Shown piece after piece: positions 35,151-43,942 of a DNA stretch of 64,000 nt. Source of the stretch: Clostridia bacterium (GTDB lineage Bacteria > Bacillota > Clostridia > Oscillospirales > Acutalibacteraceae); NCBI GenBank assembly GCA_900766585.1, contig CAAFVV010000030.1, positions 62,001 through 126,000 on the forward strand, given 5' to 3'. The position numbers and the translations under genes were made by a program. Below the pieces are notes generated by a model that searched no databases, was not told the origin of the DNA, and saw only the letters and a program-made list of their open reading frames with translations. Position 1 is the first letter of the stretch; every line of letters starts with the position of its first letter.

Positions 35151-35711
35151 TTAATTGGCTACTTTGACCATGGCAGGACGGAGAATTCGGTCGCCCATGC
35201 GGTATCCCTTCTGAAACACCGCCGTCACGGTCTCGGGATCGACACCGTCAGCGTCCTCCCGCATCACGGCGTTGTGCACCTCGGGATCAAATGGCGCGCC
35301 ATCCGCCTCAATTTCCTCAAGCCCCAGCTTTTGCAGTGCCTCACGGAGCTGCCGGATCGTCATATCAACGCCAGTCTTGTATTCCTCACCCGCCGGCGCA
35401 TCCACGGCGCGCTCAAGATTATCGAGCGCGGGCAGCAGAGCCTTGACTGTTTCCGCACGGGTAAACGCGCCGATATCCTCTTTTTCCTTTTCGGTGCGGC
35501 GCTTATAGTTGGCATATTCCGCCAGGACACGTTTATAGGCATCCTGCTCTGCCTCAAGCTCTTTTTTCAGCTTTTCCAGCTTAGCGGCGTCCGCCGTGCG
35601 GCTGCGGGAAGTTTTTTTCTCCTTTGCCGCAGGGGCTGCCGGTTCGGATTCAGTCGCCGCCGGCTCGGCAGTTACTTCTTCCGCTGTTGCTTCTTTCTTT
35701 TTGTCCTCCAT
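35151..35711 (-). CDS. grpE: Nucleotide exchange factor GrpE
   Basis: A 186-residue protein with a low-complexity acidic/Ala N-terminus, a long coiled coil (about 45-95) and the C-terminal beta domain ending VFQKGYRMGDRILRPAMVKVA, the GrpE signature. It releases ADP from DnaK. Lies between hrcA (22 nt) and dnaK. Confidence 0.96.
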   Translation of the reverse strand: MEDKKKEATAEEVTAEPAATESEPAAPAAKEKKTSRSRTADAAKLEKLKKELEAEQDAYKRVLAEYANYKRRTEKEKEDIGAFTRAETVKALLPALDNLERAVDAPAGEEYKTGVDMTIRQLREALQKLGLEEIEADGAPFDPEVHNAVMREDADGVDPETVTAVFQKGYRMGDRILRPAMVKVAN

Positions 35712-35732
35712 CAGGGGTTCCTCCTGTTTTGT

Positions 35733-36755
35733 TTATTCCGTCAACTCTTCCAGAATCCTGCCCAGTGCCCCGGCAAAATATTCCACGCGCGGAATCAGTC
35801 GCGCATAGTCCATTCGCAGCGGTCCGATCAGCCCGATAGAGCCGACGCTTCCGCCGCCGCGGTAGCGGGTCACAATAATGCCGGAACCGGTCAATTCAGG
35901 CCGCGGACTCTCTTCGCCCAATACCACGCGCAATCCGCCGGAATGGGCAGAAAGCATGCGGGAAAGCGAATCACGCTGCGCCAAAAACTGCAGTATGCCG
36001 TAAGCGTTTTCCTGCGTCAGATCGTCCCGCCGCAGCAGATTGAACTGACCGGCGAGGAGCAACTCAAAATGTGCTGCCTCCGCGGCAAGCTCCACAAAGG
36101 CGGAGACGAGCGGCAGACAGGCAAAGCCATATTCTCCCATGACCGCCATCACGCCCTGCGCGTCGGCGGCGCCGATCTGCGCAAGCGGCACGCCGCAAAA
36201 CCGGCGCTGAAGCTCGTCAGAGAGACGAGCCATCCACTCCGCAGGCACCTCGCGGTCGGAACGGGCGACACAGCTGCGGACAATGCCCGAGCCGGTCATC
36301 AGAATGATCGTGGTCACCTGCGGCGAAAGAGCCAGCAGCTCAATCCGCTGCACCGTGGCATTCTGCTCCCACGGTGTTGTCGATACGGCAGCACAGCGCG
36401 TCTCCTCCGCCAGAGCCTTAGACGCGGTGTCCACCAGTTTTTCCGGATCACGGGAGCACCCTTCCAGCATGCCGTCGATCTCCCGGCGGCTCTTTTCATC
36501 CAGCCGGCGGCGCGGCATCAGGTGGTCAATATACACTCGAAATGCCGCCGCGGTCGGAACACGCCCCGCCGATGTATGCGGCTGAAACAGATACCCACGC
36601 GCAGAAAGCTCTGCCATATCGTTGCGGATGGTCGCCGAGGACACAGTATTGTCCAGTTGATCGACCACCGCTTTGGAGCCGATCGGCTCACCGGTGCGGA
36701 TATATGTCTCGATCACCGCGCGCAGAACCTGCTGCCTGCGTTCCCCCAGCTCCAT
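35733..36755 (-). CDS. hrcA: Heat-inducible transcription repressor HrcA
   Basis: A 340-residue repressor. The N-terminal winged helix (ERRQQVLRAVIETYIRTGEPIGSK; SSATIRNDMAELSARGYL) binds CIRCE; GAF-like and dimerisation domains follow. ATG 36755 is chosen from the AGAGGTGA site; an in-frame start 14 codons upstream is rejected. First gene of the operon it controls, with CIRCE 32 nt upstream. Confidence 0.96.
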   Translation of the reverse strand: MELGERRQQVLRAVIETYIRTGEPIGSKAVVDQLDNTVSSATIRNDMAELSARGYLFQPHTSAGRVPTAAAFRVYIDHLMPRRRLDEKSRREIDGMLEGCSRDPEKLVDTASKALAEETRCAAVSTTPWEQNATVQRIELLALSPQVTTIILMTGSGIVRSCVARSDREVPAEWMARLSDELQRRFCGVPLAQIGAADAQGVMAVMGEYGFACLPLVSAFVELAAEAAHFELLLAGQFNLLRRDDLTQENAYGILQFLAQRDSLSRMLSAHSGGLRVVLGEESPRPELTGSGIIVTRYRGGGSVGSIGLIGPLRMDYARLIPRVEYFAGALGRILEELTE

Positions 36756-36786
36756 AGTTGTCACCTCTTTGTATTTCACATCTGGA

Positions 36787-36813
36787 TTAGCACTCAAATC
36801 GCCCGAGTGCTAA
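36787..36813. promoter_or_regulatory. CIRCE operator
   Basis: Perfect inverted repeat TTAGCACTC-N9-GAGTGCTAA. It lies just downstream of the -10 box, over the expected transcription start, so HrcA binding blocks the operon. Confidence 0.97.
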
Positions 36814-36821
36814 CGATGTAT

Positions 36822-36850
36822 ACTCTACCATTCCCTGCAGGTTTTGTCAA
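36822..36850 (-). promoter_or_regulatory. Sigma-A promoter of hrcA-grpE-dnaK-dnaJ
   Basis: Minus strand TTGACA (36845-36850), 17-bp spacer, TAGAGT (36822-36827); a TATACA lies a few bases further and could also serve as -10. Confidence 0.7.
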
Positions 36851-36947
36851 GGGGTAAGTGTAAACACTTTGTGAATTCGACGCCAATCCGCCGGGCTGTC
36901 TGCCCTTTTACCGTCACAGAAAGTGACAATCACACACGGCACACCGA

Positions 36948-36985
36948 GAAAAAAGCGGTACAGCGCCCATGCGCTGTACCGCTTT
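36948..36985 (-). terminator. Terminator of the HU gene
   Basis: A 15-bp stem AAAGCGGTACAGCGC/GCGCTGTACCGCTTT with a CCAT loop; on the minus strand a run of T follows. Confidence 0.88.
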
Positions 36986-37017
36986 GACAACAGGTACACT
37001 TGTCGGTATAGGGGATC

Positions 37018-37293
37018 TTACTTCGCAACAGCGTCCTTAAACGCGCGGCCGGCTTTGAAAGCGGGCTGAACGGAAGCAGGGATCTCAATGGAAGCACCGG
37101 TGGAAGGATTGCGGCCCTGACGAGCCTCACGACGGCGGGTCTCAAAGGTACCGAAACCGACGAGCGACACCTTATCTCCGTCAGCCAGAGCGGCGACAAC
37201 CGTATCCAGAACGGCAGAAAGCGCTTTTTCGGCATCCTTCTTGGAAAGGCCGGACTTTTCGGCAACAGCAGTAACGAGTTCAACTTTGTTCAT
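37018..37293 (-). CDS. hup: HU-family DNA-binding protein
   Basis: A 91-residue histone-like protein with the full HU fold: MNKVELVTAVAEKSGLSKKD at the start, VSLVGFGTFETRRREAR and the DNA-binding arm GRNPSTGASIEIPA. Compacts the nucleoid. GGAGG lies about 10 nt upstream. Monocistronic, with its own promoter and terminator. Confidence 0.97.
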   Translation of the reverse strand: MNKVELVTAVAEKSGLSKKDAEKALSAVLDTVVAALADGDKVSLVGFGTFETRRREARQGRNPSTGASIEIPASVQPAFKAGRAFKDAVAK

Positions 37294-37384
37294 GATCAGA
37301 TAACCTCCATCATTTTATAACCGACAGGCATATTGCCCGGGTTTGAAACGGTCATTTGTACGCGATCACGCATACAACGACTTT

Positions 37385-37413
37385 ATTTTACCCTATACTG
37401 CCGAATATTGCAA
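37385..37413 (-). promoter_or_regulatory. Sigma-A promoter of the HU gene
   Basis: Minus strand TTGCAA (37408-37413), 17-bp spacer, TAAAAT (37385-37390). Confidence 0.7.
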
Positions 37414-37490
37414 GAGTTTTTTTCAAAAAAGAGAAAAGAACGGGGAAAAAGCGGAGAAAATCAGCAATTTCCCTGCTGCTGCCGCATCGG

Positions 37491-37811
37491 TCAGGCGCAG
37501 CGGTATGCCGACTCACGCCCGCAGGGTACAGCAGAGCATATTGCCGCCCGTTTTCCGGCACGACGGCGCGCAGTGCGGCGATCCAGGCGCATCTTACGGA
37601 TGCAGCATGCCGCCAACGACAGACGGGACAGCCACAGCAATGCGGCAGCAAGCGGAAACACTGTCTGAACCAGTCCGAACGTAAACACTTCGATCGCGCA
37701 GACCGCCAGCGGCAGCAAAGCCATGCGGCGTGTGGAAGCCAGACAGCCCTTATTCCACATCCAGAGAAAAAGACCGCCCATACCGAGAATCGTCATTACA
37801 CTGCCAACCAT
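37491..37811 (-). CDS. Small SOS-controlled membrane protein, function unknown
   Basis: A 106-residue protein with two to three helices (about 3-19, 31-50, 53-70) and a very basic C-terminal tail (CIRKMRLDRRTARRRAGKR). ATG 37811 has GGAGGTG upstream. Two abutting LexA-like boxes cover the promoter region, so it is probably induced by DNA damage. Small membrane proteins under LexA in other Gram-positives (YneA, SosA, DivS types) stop cell division, but this one has no LysM domain and shows no sequence resemblance I can see. I do not recognise the family. Confidence 0.65.
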   Translation of the reverse strand: MVGSVMTILGMGGLFLWMWNKGCLASTRRMALLPLAVCAIEVFTFGLVQTVFPLAAALLWLSRLSLAACCIRKMRLDRRTARRRAGKRAAICSAVPCGRESAYRCA

Positions 37812-37831
37812 TCTTCGCACCTCCGCATTTA

Positions 37832-37858
37832 CGAACACTTGTTCCGAACAAACGTTTT
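37832..37858 (-). promoter_or_regulatory. Two abutting LexA-like (SOS) boxes
   Basis: CGAACACTTGTTCC (37832-37845) and CGAACAAACGTTTT (37845-37858) each differ at one position from the Gram-positive LexA consensus CGAACRNRYGTTYC and share one base. They lie directly after the -10 box, over the transcription start of the small membrane protein gene. Confidence 0.7.
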
Positions 37859-37866
37859 ACGCTCTT

Positions 37867-37894
37867 AGTATACCATACAATTTGAAAAATGCAA
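37867..37894 (-). promoter_or_regulatory. Sigma-A promoter of the SOS-controlled gene
   Basis: Minus strand TTGCAT (37889-37894), 16-bp spacer, TATACT (37867-37872). Confidence 0.65.
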
Positions 37895-37931
37895 GAGGTT
37901 TTTCGAAAAAAATCGAACAAATTTTCTCTTT

Positions 37932-38780
37932 TCAGCCTTTTACCGCCCCGCCGGTCACGCCTTCGACATAAAACTTCTGCAATTGCAGGAAAAGCAGCGT
38001 AATTGGGATGGATACCAGCACCGCACCGGCGCAGAACACTGTAAAGTACCGATAAATGTTTTCGCGCGTGAGCATCTGATACAGACCGAGCGCCACCGTG
38101 TAGTGCCGGTAATTGTCCTTCATGATCACACTGACGAAAATAAAGTCAATCCACGGGGAGATAAATCCTGTCAGCGCCGTGTACACCACGATCGGCTTGG
38201 ACAGCGGGAGCAGTATCTTCCAGAAGATCTGGTTTTTGCTTGCGCCGTCTATAGTGGCGGCCTCGTCAAGTGAGCGGCTGACGGTATCAAAATACCCTTT
38301 TGCCACGAGGTATTGCAGGGAATTGGAGGCGGAATACACCAGAACAAGTCCCAAAAGCGACTGGTTCAGCCCCAGCGCGTTAAGCAGATGGTACACGGCA
38401 ATCATGGTCATAAAGCCCGGGAACATGCCGATCACCATGCCCGCTTTCATCAGCCCGCGCCGCGCGGGAAAGCGCAGGCGGCTGAACGTATAGCTGATGC
38501 ACAGCACGGAAAATGTGGACAGCAGACAGGTCAGCACCGCAACAAACAGCGTATTGCCGAACCAGCGCGGGTAGTCAAACAGACTGCGGTCGGTAAACAG
38601 CCGCCGGTAATTGTCAAGCGTCCAGCTCTGTGGAAGCAGATACGGCGTATAGGCGCCCGGCTCCGCGCGAAACGAGGTCATCGCGAGCCACAGAAGCGGA
38701 AGAAGCCAGATGATCCCCAGTGCCGCCAGCAGGATATACACGCCCGTATCGGCAAGCCGGCGGCGAGTGCGGTACTTCAC
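37932..38780 (-). CDS. Maltodextrin ABC permease, MalG-like
   Basis: A 282-residue permease with six helices and the EAA loop (SRSLDEAATIDGASKNQIFWKILLPLSKP) that contacts the ATPase. Belongs to the carbohydrate CUT1 group. GTG start overlapping the preceding stop (GTGA). Last gene of the operon with glycogen phosphorylase, so the substrate is most likely maltodextrin. No ATPase gene is nearby; a shared MsmX-type ATPase elsewhere is expected. Confidence 0.9.
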   Translation of the reverse strand: MKYRTRRRLADTGVYILLAALGIIWLLPLLWLAMTSFRAEPGAYTPYLLPQSWTLDNYRRLFTDRSLFDYPRWFGNTLFVAVLTCLLSTFSVLCISYTFSRLRFPARRGLMKAGMVIGMFPGFMTMIAVYHLLNALGLNQSLLGLVLVYSASNSLQYLVAKGYFDTVSRSLDEAATIDGASKNQIFWKILLPLSKPIVVYTALTGFISPWIDFIFVSVIMKDNYRHYTVALGLYQMLTRENIYRYFTVFCAGAVLVSIPITLLFLQLQKFYVEGVTGGAVKG

Positions 38781-40252
38781 TGGAACTCCTCCTCTCTCTG
38801 TGCGGACGACGAACGGGCATAAACCGTCAGCGACATGACCGCCGACAGCAGAAATACCAGTATGCCGATAGCAGAAGCCAGATTGTAGTTCTGCTCGTTG
38901 ACCGTCTGCTTATACAGCCATGTCACCAGAAGATCCGTTTTTCCCGCCTGATAATAATCGAGCGACAGCGGACCGCCGCCGGTCAGCAGGTAGATCAGGT
39001 TAAAATTATTGATATTGCCGACAAACTGCGTGATCAGATAGGGCGCCGTGACAAACAGCATGTACGGCATCGTAATGCGGAAAAACACGGCGGCGGGACC
39101 TGCGCCGTCAATGCGGGCGCTTTCGTAGAGATCCTCCGGAATATTCATCAGTATACCGGTACAGATCAGCAGCGTATACGGAATCCCCACCCACATATTC
39201 ACAACGATTACGGTCACGCGCGCCCATGCGGCATCCGTCAGAAACGGCAGCGCCTCCCCGATCAGCCCGAGGTTTTTCAGCAGCACATTGACCGCGCCCT
39301 GCTCGCTGAGCAGCTGCGACATGAGCAGCAGGCTGACAAACTGCGGAACGGCAATCGTCATGACAAACACCGTGCGCCACATCCCCTTAAAGCGGATGCT
39401 TTTACGGTTGATCAGCATGGCGAGAAGGATTCCGAAAAGGTAGTTTGTGAATGTGGCGAAAAACGCCCAGACCAGCGTCCAGCCGAGCAGGCGGACAAAT
39501 GTTGTGGAGATCAGCGCATTTCCGCCGAACAGGTCGATAAACGTGTCCAGTCCCGTCCAGGTGAACAGGTTGCCCGGCGGCTGATGATCCTTATCAAAAT
39601 TGGTAAACGCCATCAGCACCATGAAGATCAGCGGAAGAATCGTGAACACAGTCAGCAGCGCTGTCGGCACGGCCAGCGTCAGCCGCTGAAAGTGGCTGTC
39701 CGTCAGCTCGTTCAGCTGCCGGCGGACAGTCGGTATCGCCTCTCCCCGCTCCCGCTTCTGCTGATTGGCAAATGCAGTGCGCACATTGGCGGCGTACAGC
39801 CACAGCATGAACAGCGTGAGCAGGACTGTCACGGTGCCGAACAGCAGAATACGCAGGGAATTATCCGGCTGGGTGTACACCCATATCTGCTGCTCCTCAT
39901 CCCACACCTCACCGCGCAGCGTTTCTCCGAGCGTCAGATACTGCCGCAGGAGCGTTCCGCCGGTCGTCACCATATAGGCAATATACCCGATCTCCGCTGC
40001 CACATGCAAAAGCCCCGTCAGCCACTGTCCGCGAAACAGGCACCCCGCGCCCATCAGAATAAACGACAGCCGCGTCAGCGCGTCGCCGTGCCGGAGCGCG
40101 TCAAAAAGCAGCCGGAACCATCGACCGATACCGCGCACTGCGTCGGCAATTCCTCTGCAAAATGCGCGAATCCCGCCCCACAGGCTGCCGGGAATTCCGG
40201 CAAGACCGGCGCCGATCCGTTTGAAAACGGGAACGCGGGAAATTTCACTCAC
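38777..40252 (-). CDS. Maltodextrin ABC permease, MalF-like, extended
   Basis: A 491-residue permease. The C-terminal 300 residues are a normal CUT1 permease with the EAA loop DLYESARIDGAGPAAVFFRITMP. Residues 1-190 add an amphipathic head and about three extra helices, an arrangement reminiscent of long MalF proteins rather than the usual 290-residue permease. GTG start with AAGGAGG upstream. Pairs with the MalG-like protein. Confidence 0.9.
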   Translation of the reverse strand: MSEISRVPVFKRIGAGLAGIPGSLWGGIRAFCRGIADAVRGIGRWFRLLFDALRHGDALTRLSFILMGAGCLFRGQWLTGLLHVAAEIGYIAYMVTTGGTLLRQYLTLGETLRGEVWDEEQQIWVYTQPDNSLRILLFGTVTVLLTLFMLWLYAANVRTAFANQQKRERGEAIPTVRRQLNELTDSHFQRLTLAVPTALLTVFTILPLIFMVLMAFTNFDKDHQPPGNLFTWTGLDTFIDLFGGNALISTTFVRLLGWTLVWAFFATFTNYLFGILLAMLINRKSIRFKGMWRTVFVMTIAVPQFVSLLLMSQLLSEQGAVNVLLKNLGLIGEALPFLTDAAWARVTVIVVNMWVGIPYTLLICTGILMNIPEDLYESARIDGAGPAAVFFRITMPYMLFVTAPYLITQFVGNINNFNLIYLLTGGGPLSLDYYQAGKTDLLVTWLYKQTVNEQNYNLASAIGILVFLLSAVMSLTVYARSSSAQREEEFQ

Positions 40253-40271
40253 GGAAAGCGCCTCCTTCTAC

Positions 40272-41468
40272 TCAGCGGGTGATCTGCTCTACCATGGCAT
40301 CGAGCTGCACCTGCAGGCTCTTGGAATAATCCTTTGTCTCCATCGCCAGGCCGAACGCCTCAACCGGACTCCAGAACGTGGACAGCACGTCCTTCTGCGA
40401 GCTGGCAAATTCGCCCTGTGCCGTCAGCGCAGCAAGCGCGGCGTTGGCTTTTACCTTCTCATTTTCCGCCGCCTTGCGGTTTGAGGGACCCATTGCGCGC
40501 TTTTCAAAGCGCAGAAGCTGGTTTTGCTCATTGGTCAGCCACTCCGCCAGCTCCATGGCATCCGCCGGATGCGCCGTCAGCGCGTTGACTCCCAGCAGCT
40601 TAAAGCCGCCGAAGCTGCCCATCTGCACCTGCTCATCTCCCAGTGTAAAGGTTGGCAGCTTTGCAGCTGCATAGCCGTCGCCGAGCTTCTCCTTCAGCGC
40701 ATCGGCGTTCCATGTGCCGGAAACCGCGGCGCAGGCAGTGCTCCCCATCGAGCCGGTCACGATGTCGTTGCCGCCGGTCATAAAGGCGGGGTGTGCCGTA
40801 AACTGCTGCACGGCTTTGGCTGCCTGCACGCCGCGGGCGTTGTTGAAATCACAGGTCTGCTTGCCGTTTGCATCCAGACCGACCTTGCAGCCCGCACCAA
40901 GGAAAAACGACGAACAGTACCAGCCGTCGGATACGTCCATGATCACCTTGCGGCCCGCCTTCTGTGCCGCCGCCATCAGGCCGTCCAGCGTCTCCACGTC
41001 CTTAGCGCTCAGCACGCGGCTGTCATAATAGAGGAAATAGCCGTTGTCGGACGTCATCGGATAGGCATACAGCTTGTCGTCCACCGTCGCCGCCTCCACC
41101 GAAGCGGCGGTGTTTTCATTCTGCACGGTTTCCCGGTTGCGGGTGATTTCATACAGCGCCTTGGCATTGACAAAGGTGCGGATCTGATCGTTCGGGAAGG
41201 AAAAGATATCTGCCGCAGCATTCGGGTCCTCAAGCACCCGCTTCTGCGCATTATCCTCGCCGACCACGCCGAGCGTGATCTCGTATTTTTTATCCGCGTG
41301 CGCTTTTTCAAAGCTGTCGATCATCTCGCCCAAAAGCACCTGATCCTCCTGCGCACCCCAGACACGCAGCGAGATCACATCCTTTTTCGCGTCATCGGAG
41401 CAGGCGGTCAGTCCCGCCATCACCAGTGTCATTGCCGATGCCAGGGCAGCGGTTAACCATCGTTTCAT
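40272..41468 (-). CDS. Maltodextrin-binding lipoprotein, MalE-like
   Basis: A 398-residue solute-binding protein with a lipoprotein signal peptide (lipobox LTAC, Cys23). SLRVWGAQEDQVLLGEMIDSFEKAHADKK is the classic start of the CUT1-binding fold and PAAMELAEWLTNEQNQLLRFEKR the C-terminal part (read as HPADAMELAEWL). Anchored outside the membrane, it hands oligosaccharide to the two permeases encoded downstream. Confidence 0.9.
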   Translation of the reverse strand: MKRWLTAALASAMTLVMAGLTACSDDAKKDVISLRVWGAQEDQVLLGEMIDSFEKAHADKKYEITLGVVGEDNAQKRVLEDPNAAADIFSFPNDQIRTFVNAKALYEITRNRETVQNENTAASVEAATVDDKLYAYPMTSDNGYFLYYDSRVLSAKDVETLDGLMAAAQKAGRKVIMDVSDGWYCSSFFLGAGCKVGLDANGKQTCDFNNARGVQAAKAVQQFTAHPAFMTGGNDIVTGSMGSTACAAVSGTWNADALKEKLGDGYAAAKLPTFTLGDEQVQMGSFGGFKLLGVNALTAHPADAMELAEWLTNEQNQLLRFEKRAMGPSNRKAAENEKVKANAALAALTAQGEFASSQKDVLSTFWSPVEAFGLAMETKDYSKSLQVQLDAMVEQITR

Positions 41469-41504
41469 TGTCTTTATCTCCTTTTTGTTATAAAATGCGG
41501 TTGT

Positions 41505-43835
41505 TCACTCCAGCGGCAGATGCCAGATATTTTCTGCGTATTCCCGCACGGTGCGGTCACTCGAAAAGCGCCCCGCATGAGCGAGATTGAGGATACATTT
41601 GCGGGCAAACGCGCTGCGGTCGCCGTATTCGCGGTTGGCGCGCAGCCGTGTCTGCACAAGGTCGGCAAAATCCCCCAGCACATAGTAGGCATCCGGTCTG
41701 TGCCAGGAAGCACCCTTGAGCAGTGCGTCGTACAGCTCGGCGAATATGCCGGTGCCGCCATCCGAAAACGTACCGTCGATCAGGCTGTCCACCACCCGGC
41801 GGATCCGCGGCTCCGCCTTGTACAGCGCAGCGGGGTCGTAATCCGCCTGCCGATGCAGCTCCTCCACCGTCGCCCCGAAGCGGTAGTTGTTCTCCTCGCC
41901 TGCCTCCTCGAATATCTCCACATTTGCGCCGTCCAGCGTGCCGATCGTCAGCGCGCCGTTGAGCATCATTTTCATATTGCCCGTTCCGGACGCCTCTGTT
42001 CCCGCTGTGGAGATCTGCACAGAGAAATCGGCGGCGGGAAACAGCTTTTCGGCATAGGACACATCATAATTGGTGACAAACCGCACCTGAATTTTCTGAC
42101 TGACAGCCGCATCGCGCCGAATAAGCTCGGAAAGCTCGTGGATATACTTGATGACGCCCTTTGCCCGCGCATAGCCGGGGGCGGCTTTTCCGCCAAACAG
42201 GAACACAGTCGGTGTAAAGTCCTTCAGCTTGCCATCACGCAGCGCGTAGTACAGATCCAGAATCGAAAAAGCGTTGAGCAGCTGCCGCTTGTATTCGTGC
42301 AGGCGTTTGGCCTGTACGTCGCAGATCCAGTCCGTCGGGATCGTTATCCCCTCACGCCGTTCCATATAAGCCGACAGCCGCTCCTTGCAGCGCTGCTTTG
42401 CCGCCAGAAACTCCCGCTGAAAGCCGGCGTCATCCGCAAGAGGGATCAGCTTTTCCAGCTCGGAAAGGTCAGTGATCCACCCTTCGCCGATCCGCGAGGT
42501 GATCAGCGCGGACAGATCGGGGTTGGCAAGCCGCAGCCAGCGTCTCTGCGTGATGCCGTTGGTCATATTGTAAAACCGTTCCGGCCACAGCGCATACCAC
42601 TGTGGGAAAAGCCGCTTTTTCAGCAGCTCGGTGTGCAGCCGCGCCACGCCGTTGACCGCATGGCTACAAAACAGCGCCAGGCGTGCCATATGCACTTTTC
42701 CGCTGTCCAGCACGGCAAAAGCCGCCTGTTCCTTTTTCGGCACGCCGTGCGCCGTCAGCTCACGTTCAAGCTCCGCCTGAATGGCGCTCATCGTCTTTTT
42801 CAGACAGGGCAAAAGCCGGAAAAACAGCGTTTCGTCCCATACCTCCATCGCTTCGGGCAAAACCGTGTGATTGGTATAGGCAAACACGCGGCGCGCCGTG
42901 TCGAGCGCATCCTCAAAGCGCATATGCCCCTCTTCCGTCAAAAGGCGGATCAGCTCGGGAATCGCCGCTGCGGGGTGGGTGTCGTTGAGTTGAATCGCCA
43001 GCCAGTCGGACAGGTCGCCATCCGGCTTATGCCGTCTGAAACGGCGCAGAAGATCCTGAAGTGACGCGGAGCAGAAAAAATACTGCTGTTTGAGCCGCAG
43101 CTCGCGTCCCCGGTCGGTGCTGTCATTCGGATACAGCACCGCGCTGATGCACGCCGCCTCGTTTTGCGCCCTAAACGCCTCGTCATACTGCTGCTTATCA
43201 TATTGGGCGAGATCAAACGGCACGGTCGCTTCCGCCTGCCAGAGTCGTAGCCGGTTGACGGTCTTTCCGCCGTAGCCGATCACCGGCATATCGTAGGGCA
43301 CCGCATACACCGTCTGCCCACCGAACCGCACGGTTACGCGATCCTCTTCCCGCCGCCGCGACCACGGGTCGCCCGCGGTCATCCAGTCGTCCGGCGTCTC
43401 ACGCTGAAAGCCGTCCGTAAAATGCTGGCGAAACAGCCCGTAGCGATAGCGGATACCGTAGCCGTGCAGCGGAATTCCGAGCGTGGCGGCGGAATCCAGA
43501 AAGCATGCCGCAAGCCGCCCGAGACCGCCGTTGCCCAGTCCGTAGTCGCTCAATTCCTCCGCTTCGTTCAGTGAGCGCCCCTCCCGGGCGAGCCACTCCT
43601 CTGCCTCCTCCAAAAGCCCCATGTTGAGCAAATTGGCGTGCAGCAGACGACCGATTAGAAATTCGGCGGACAGGTAGACGGCGCAGCGTTCCTCCGGCTC
43701 CTCGGATTCGGGCGGGAGACGGGACAAAAGCGCCGTGCTCAGCGCATTGCTCCAATCGACCGTGCCGGTTTCCGGCGGCGTTTTATGCGTTTGCTCCCAA
43801 AGCAGACGCGGCACCTGCTCCCAGAGTTCTTTCAT
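41505..43835 (-). CDS. glgP: Glycogen/maltodextrin phosphorylase
   Basis: A 776-residue PLP enzyme releasing glucose 1-phosphate from alpha-1,4-glucans. QLNDTHPAAAIPELIRLL, the KRLHEYKRQLLN motif, and the PLP-site stretch TAGTEASGTGNMKMMLNGAL are diagnostic of the GT35 family. A strong AGGAGG site precedes the ATG. As first gene before a sugar ABC system it likely degrades imported maltodextrin in the cytoplasm. Confidence 0.95.
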   Translation of the reverse strand: MKELWEQVPRLLWEQTHKTPPETGTVDWSNALSTALLSRLPPESEEPEERCAVYLSAEFLIGRLLHANLLNMGLLEEAEEWLAREGRSLNEAEELSDYGLGNGGLGRLAACFLDSAATLGIPLHGYGIRYRYGLFRQHFTDGFQRETPDDWMTAGDPWSRRREEDRVTVRFGGQTVYAVPYDMPVIGYGGKTVNRLRLWQAEATVPFDLAQYDKQQYDEAFRAQNEAACISAVLYPNDSTDRGRELRLKQQYFFCSASLQDLLRRFRRHKPDGDLSDWLAIQLNDTHPAAAIPELIRLLTEEGHMRFEDALDTARRVFAYTNHTVLPEAMEVWDETLFFRLLPCLKKTMSAIQAELERELTAHGVPKKEQAAFAVLDSGKVHMARLALFCSHAVNGVARLHTELLKKRLFPQWYALWPERFYNMTNGITQRRWLRLANPDLSALITSRIGEGWITDLSELEKLIPLADDAGFQREFLAAKQRCKERLSAYMERREGITIPTDWICDVQAKRLHEYKRQLLNAFSILDLYYALRDGKLKDFTPTVFLFGGKAAPGYARAKGVIKYIHELSELIRRDAAVSQKIQVRFVTNYDVSYAEKLFPAADFSVQISTAGTEASGTGNMKMMLNGALTIGTLDGANVEIFEEAGEENNYRFGATVEELHRQADYDPAALYKAEPRIRRVVDSLIDGTFSDGGTGIFAELYDALLKGASWHRPDAYYVLGDFADLVQTRLRANREYGDRSAFARKCILNLAHAGRFSSDRTVREYAENIWHLPLE

Positions 43836-43881
43836 ATCGTTTCCTCCTGCGTTTCAAACTGGCTTTATCTTTTCCGCGGGA

Positions 43882-43910
43882 TTGCTTTTTATGCAAAAAT
43901 ACGGTATACT
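43882..43910 (+). promoter_or_regulatory. Sigma-A promoter of the phosphopantetheinyl transferase gene
   Basis: TTGCTT (43882-43887), 17-bp spacer, TATACT (43905-43910), 32 nt upstream of the start. Confidence 0.75.
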
Positions 43911-43942
43911 GTCTGCAAACGCCGCGATAAGGAGGTACGGTA

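Noticed and set aside
35088..36857. 589-codon plus-strand frame across grpE and hrcA
   Set aside because: Runs through the CIRCE operator and two certain minus-strand genes.
37904..37925. TTCGA-T7-CGAA-like palindrome and a CGAAC half-site as a further LexA box or terminator of the sugar operon
   Set aside because: Only half of a LexA box is present and the stem is too short and AT-rich for a terminator.
38720..40282. 520-codon open frame opposite the MalF-like gene
   Set aside because: Arg/Gln/His-rich product typical of antisense frames; the permease on the other strand is clear.
41520..43064. 514-codon open frame opposite glycogen phosphorylase
   Set aside because: Antisense shadow of a certain gene with high GC at codon position three.
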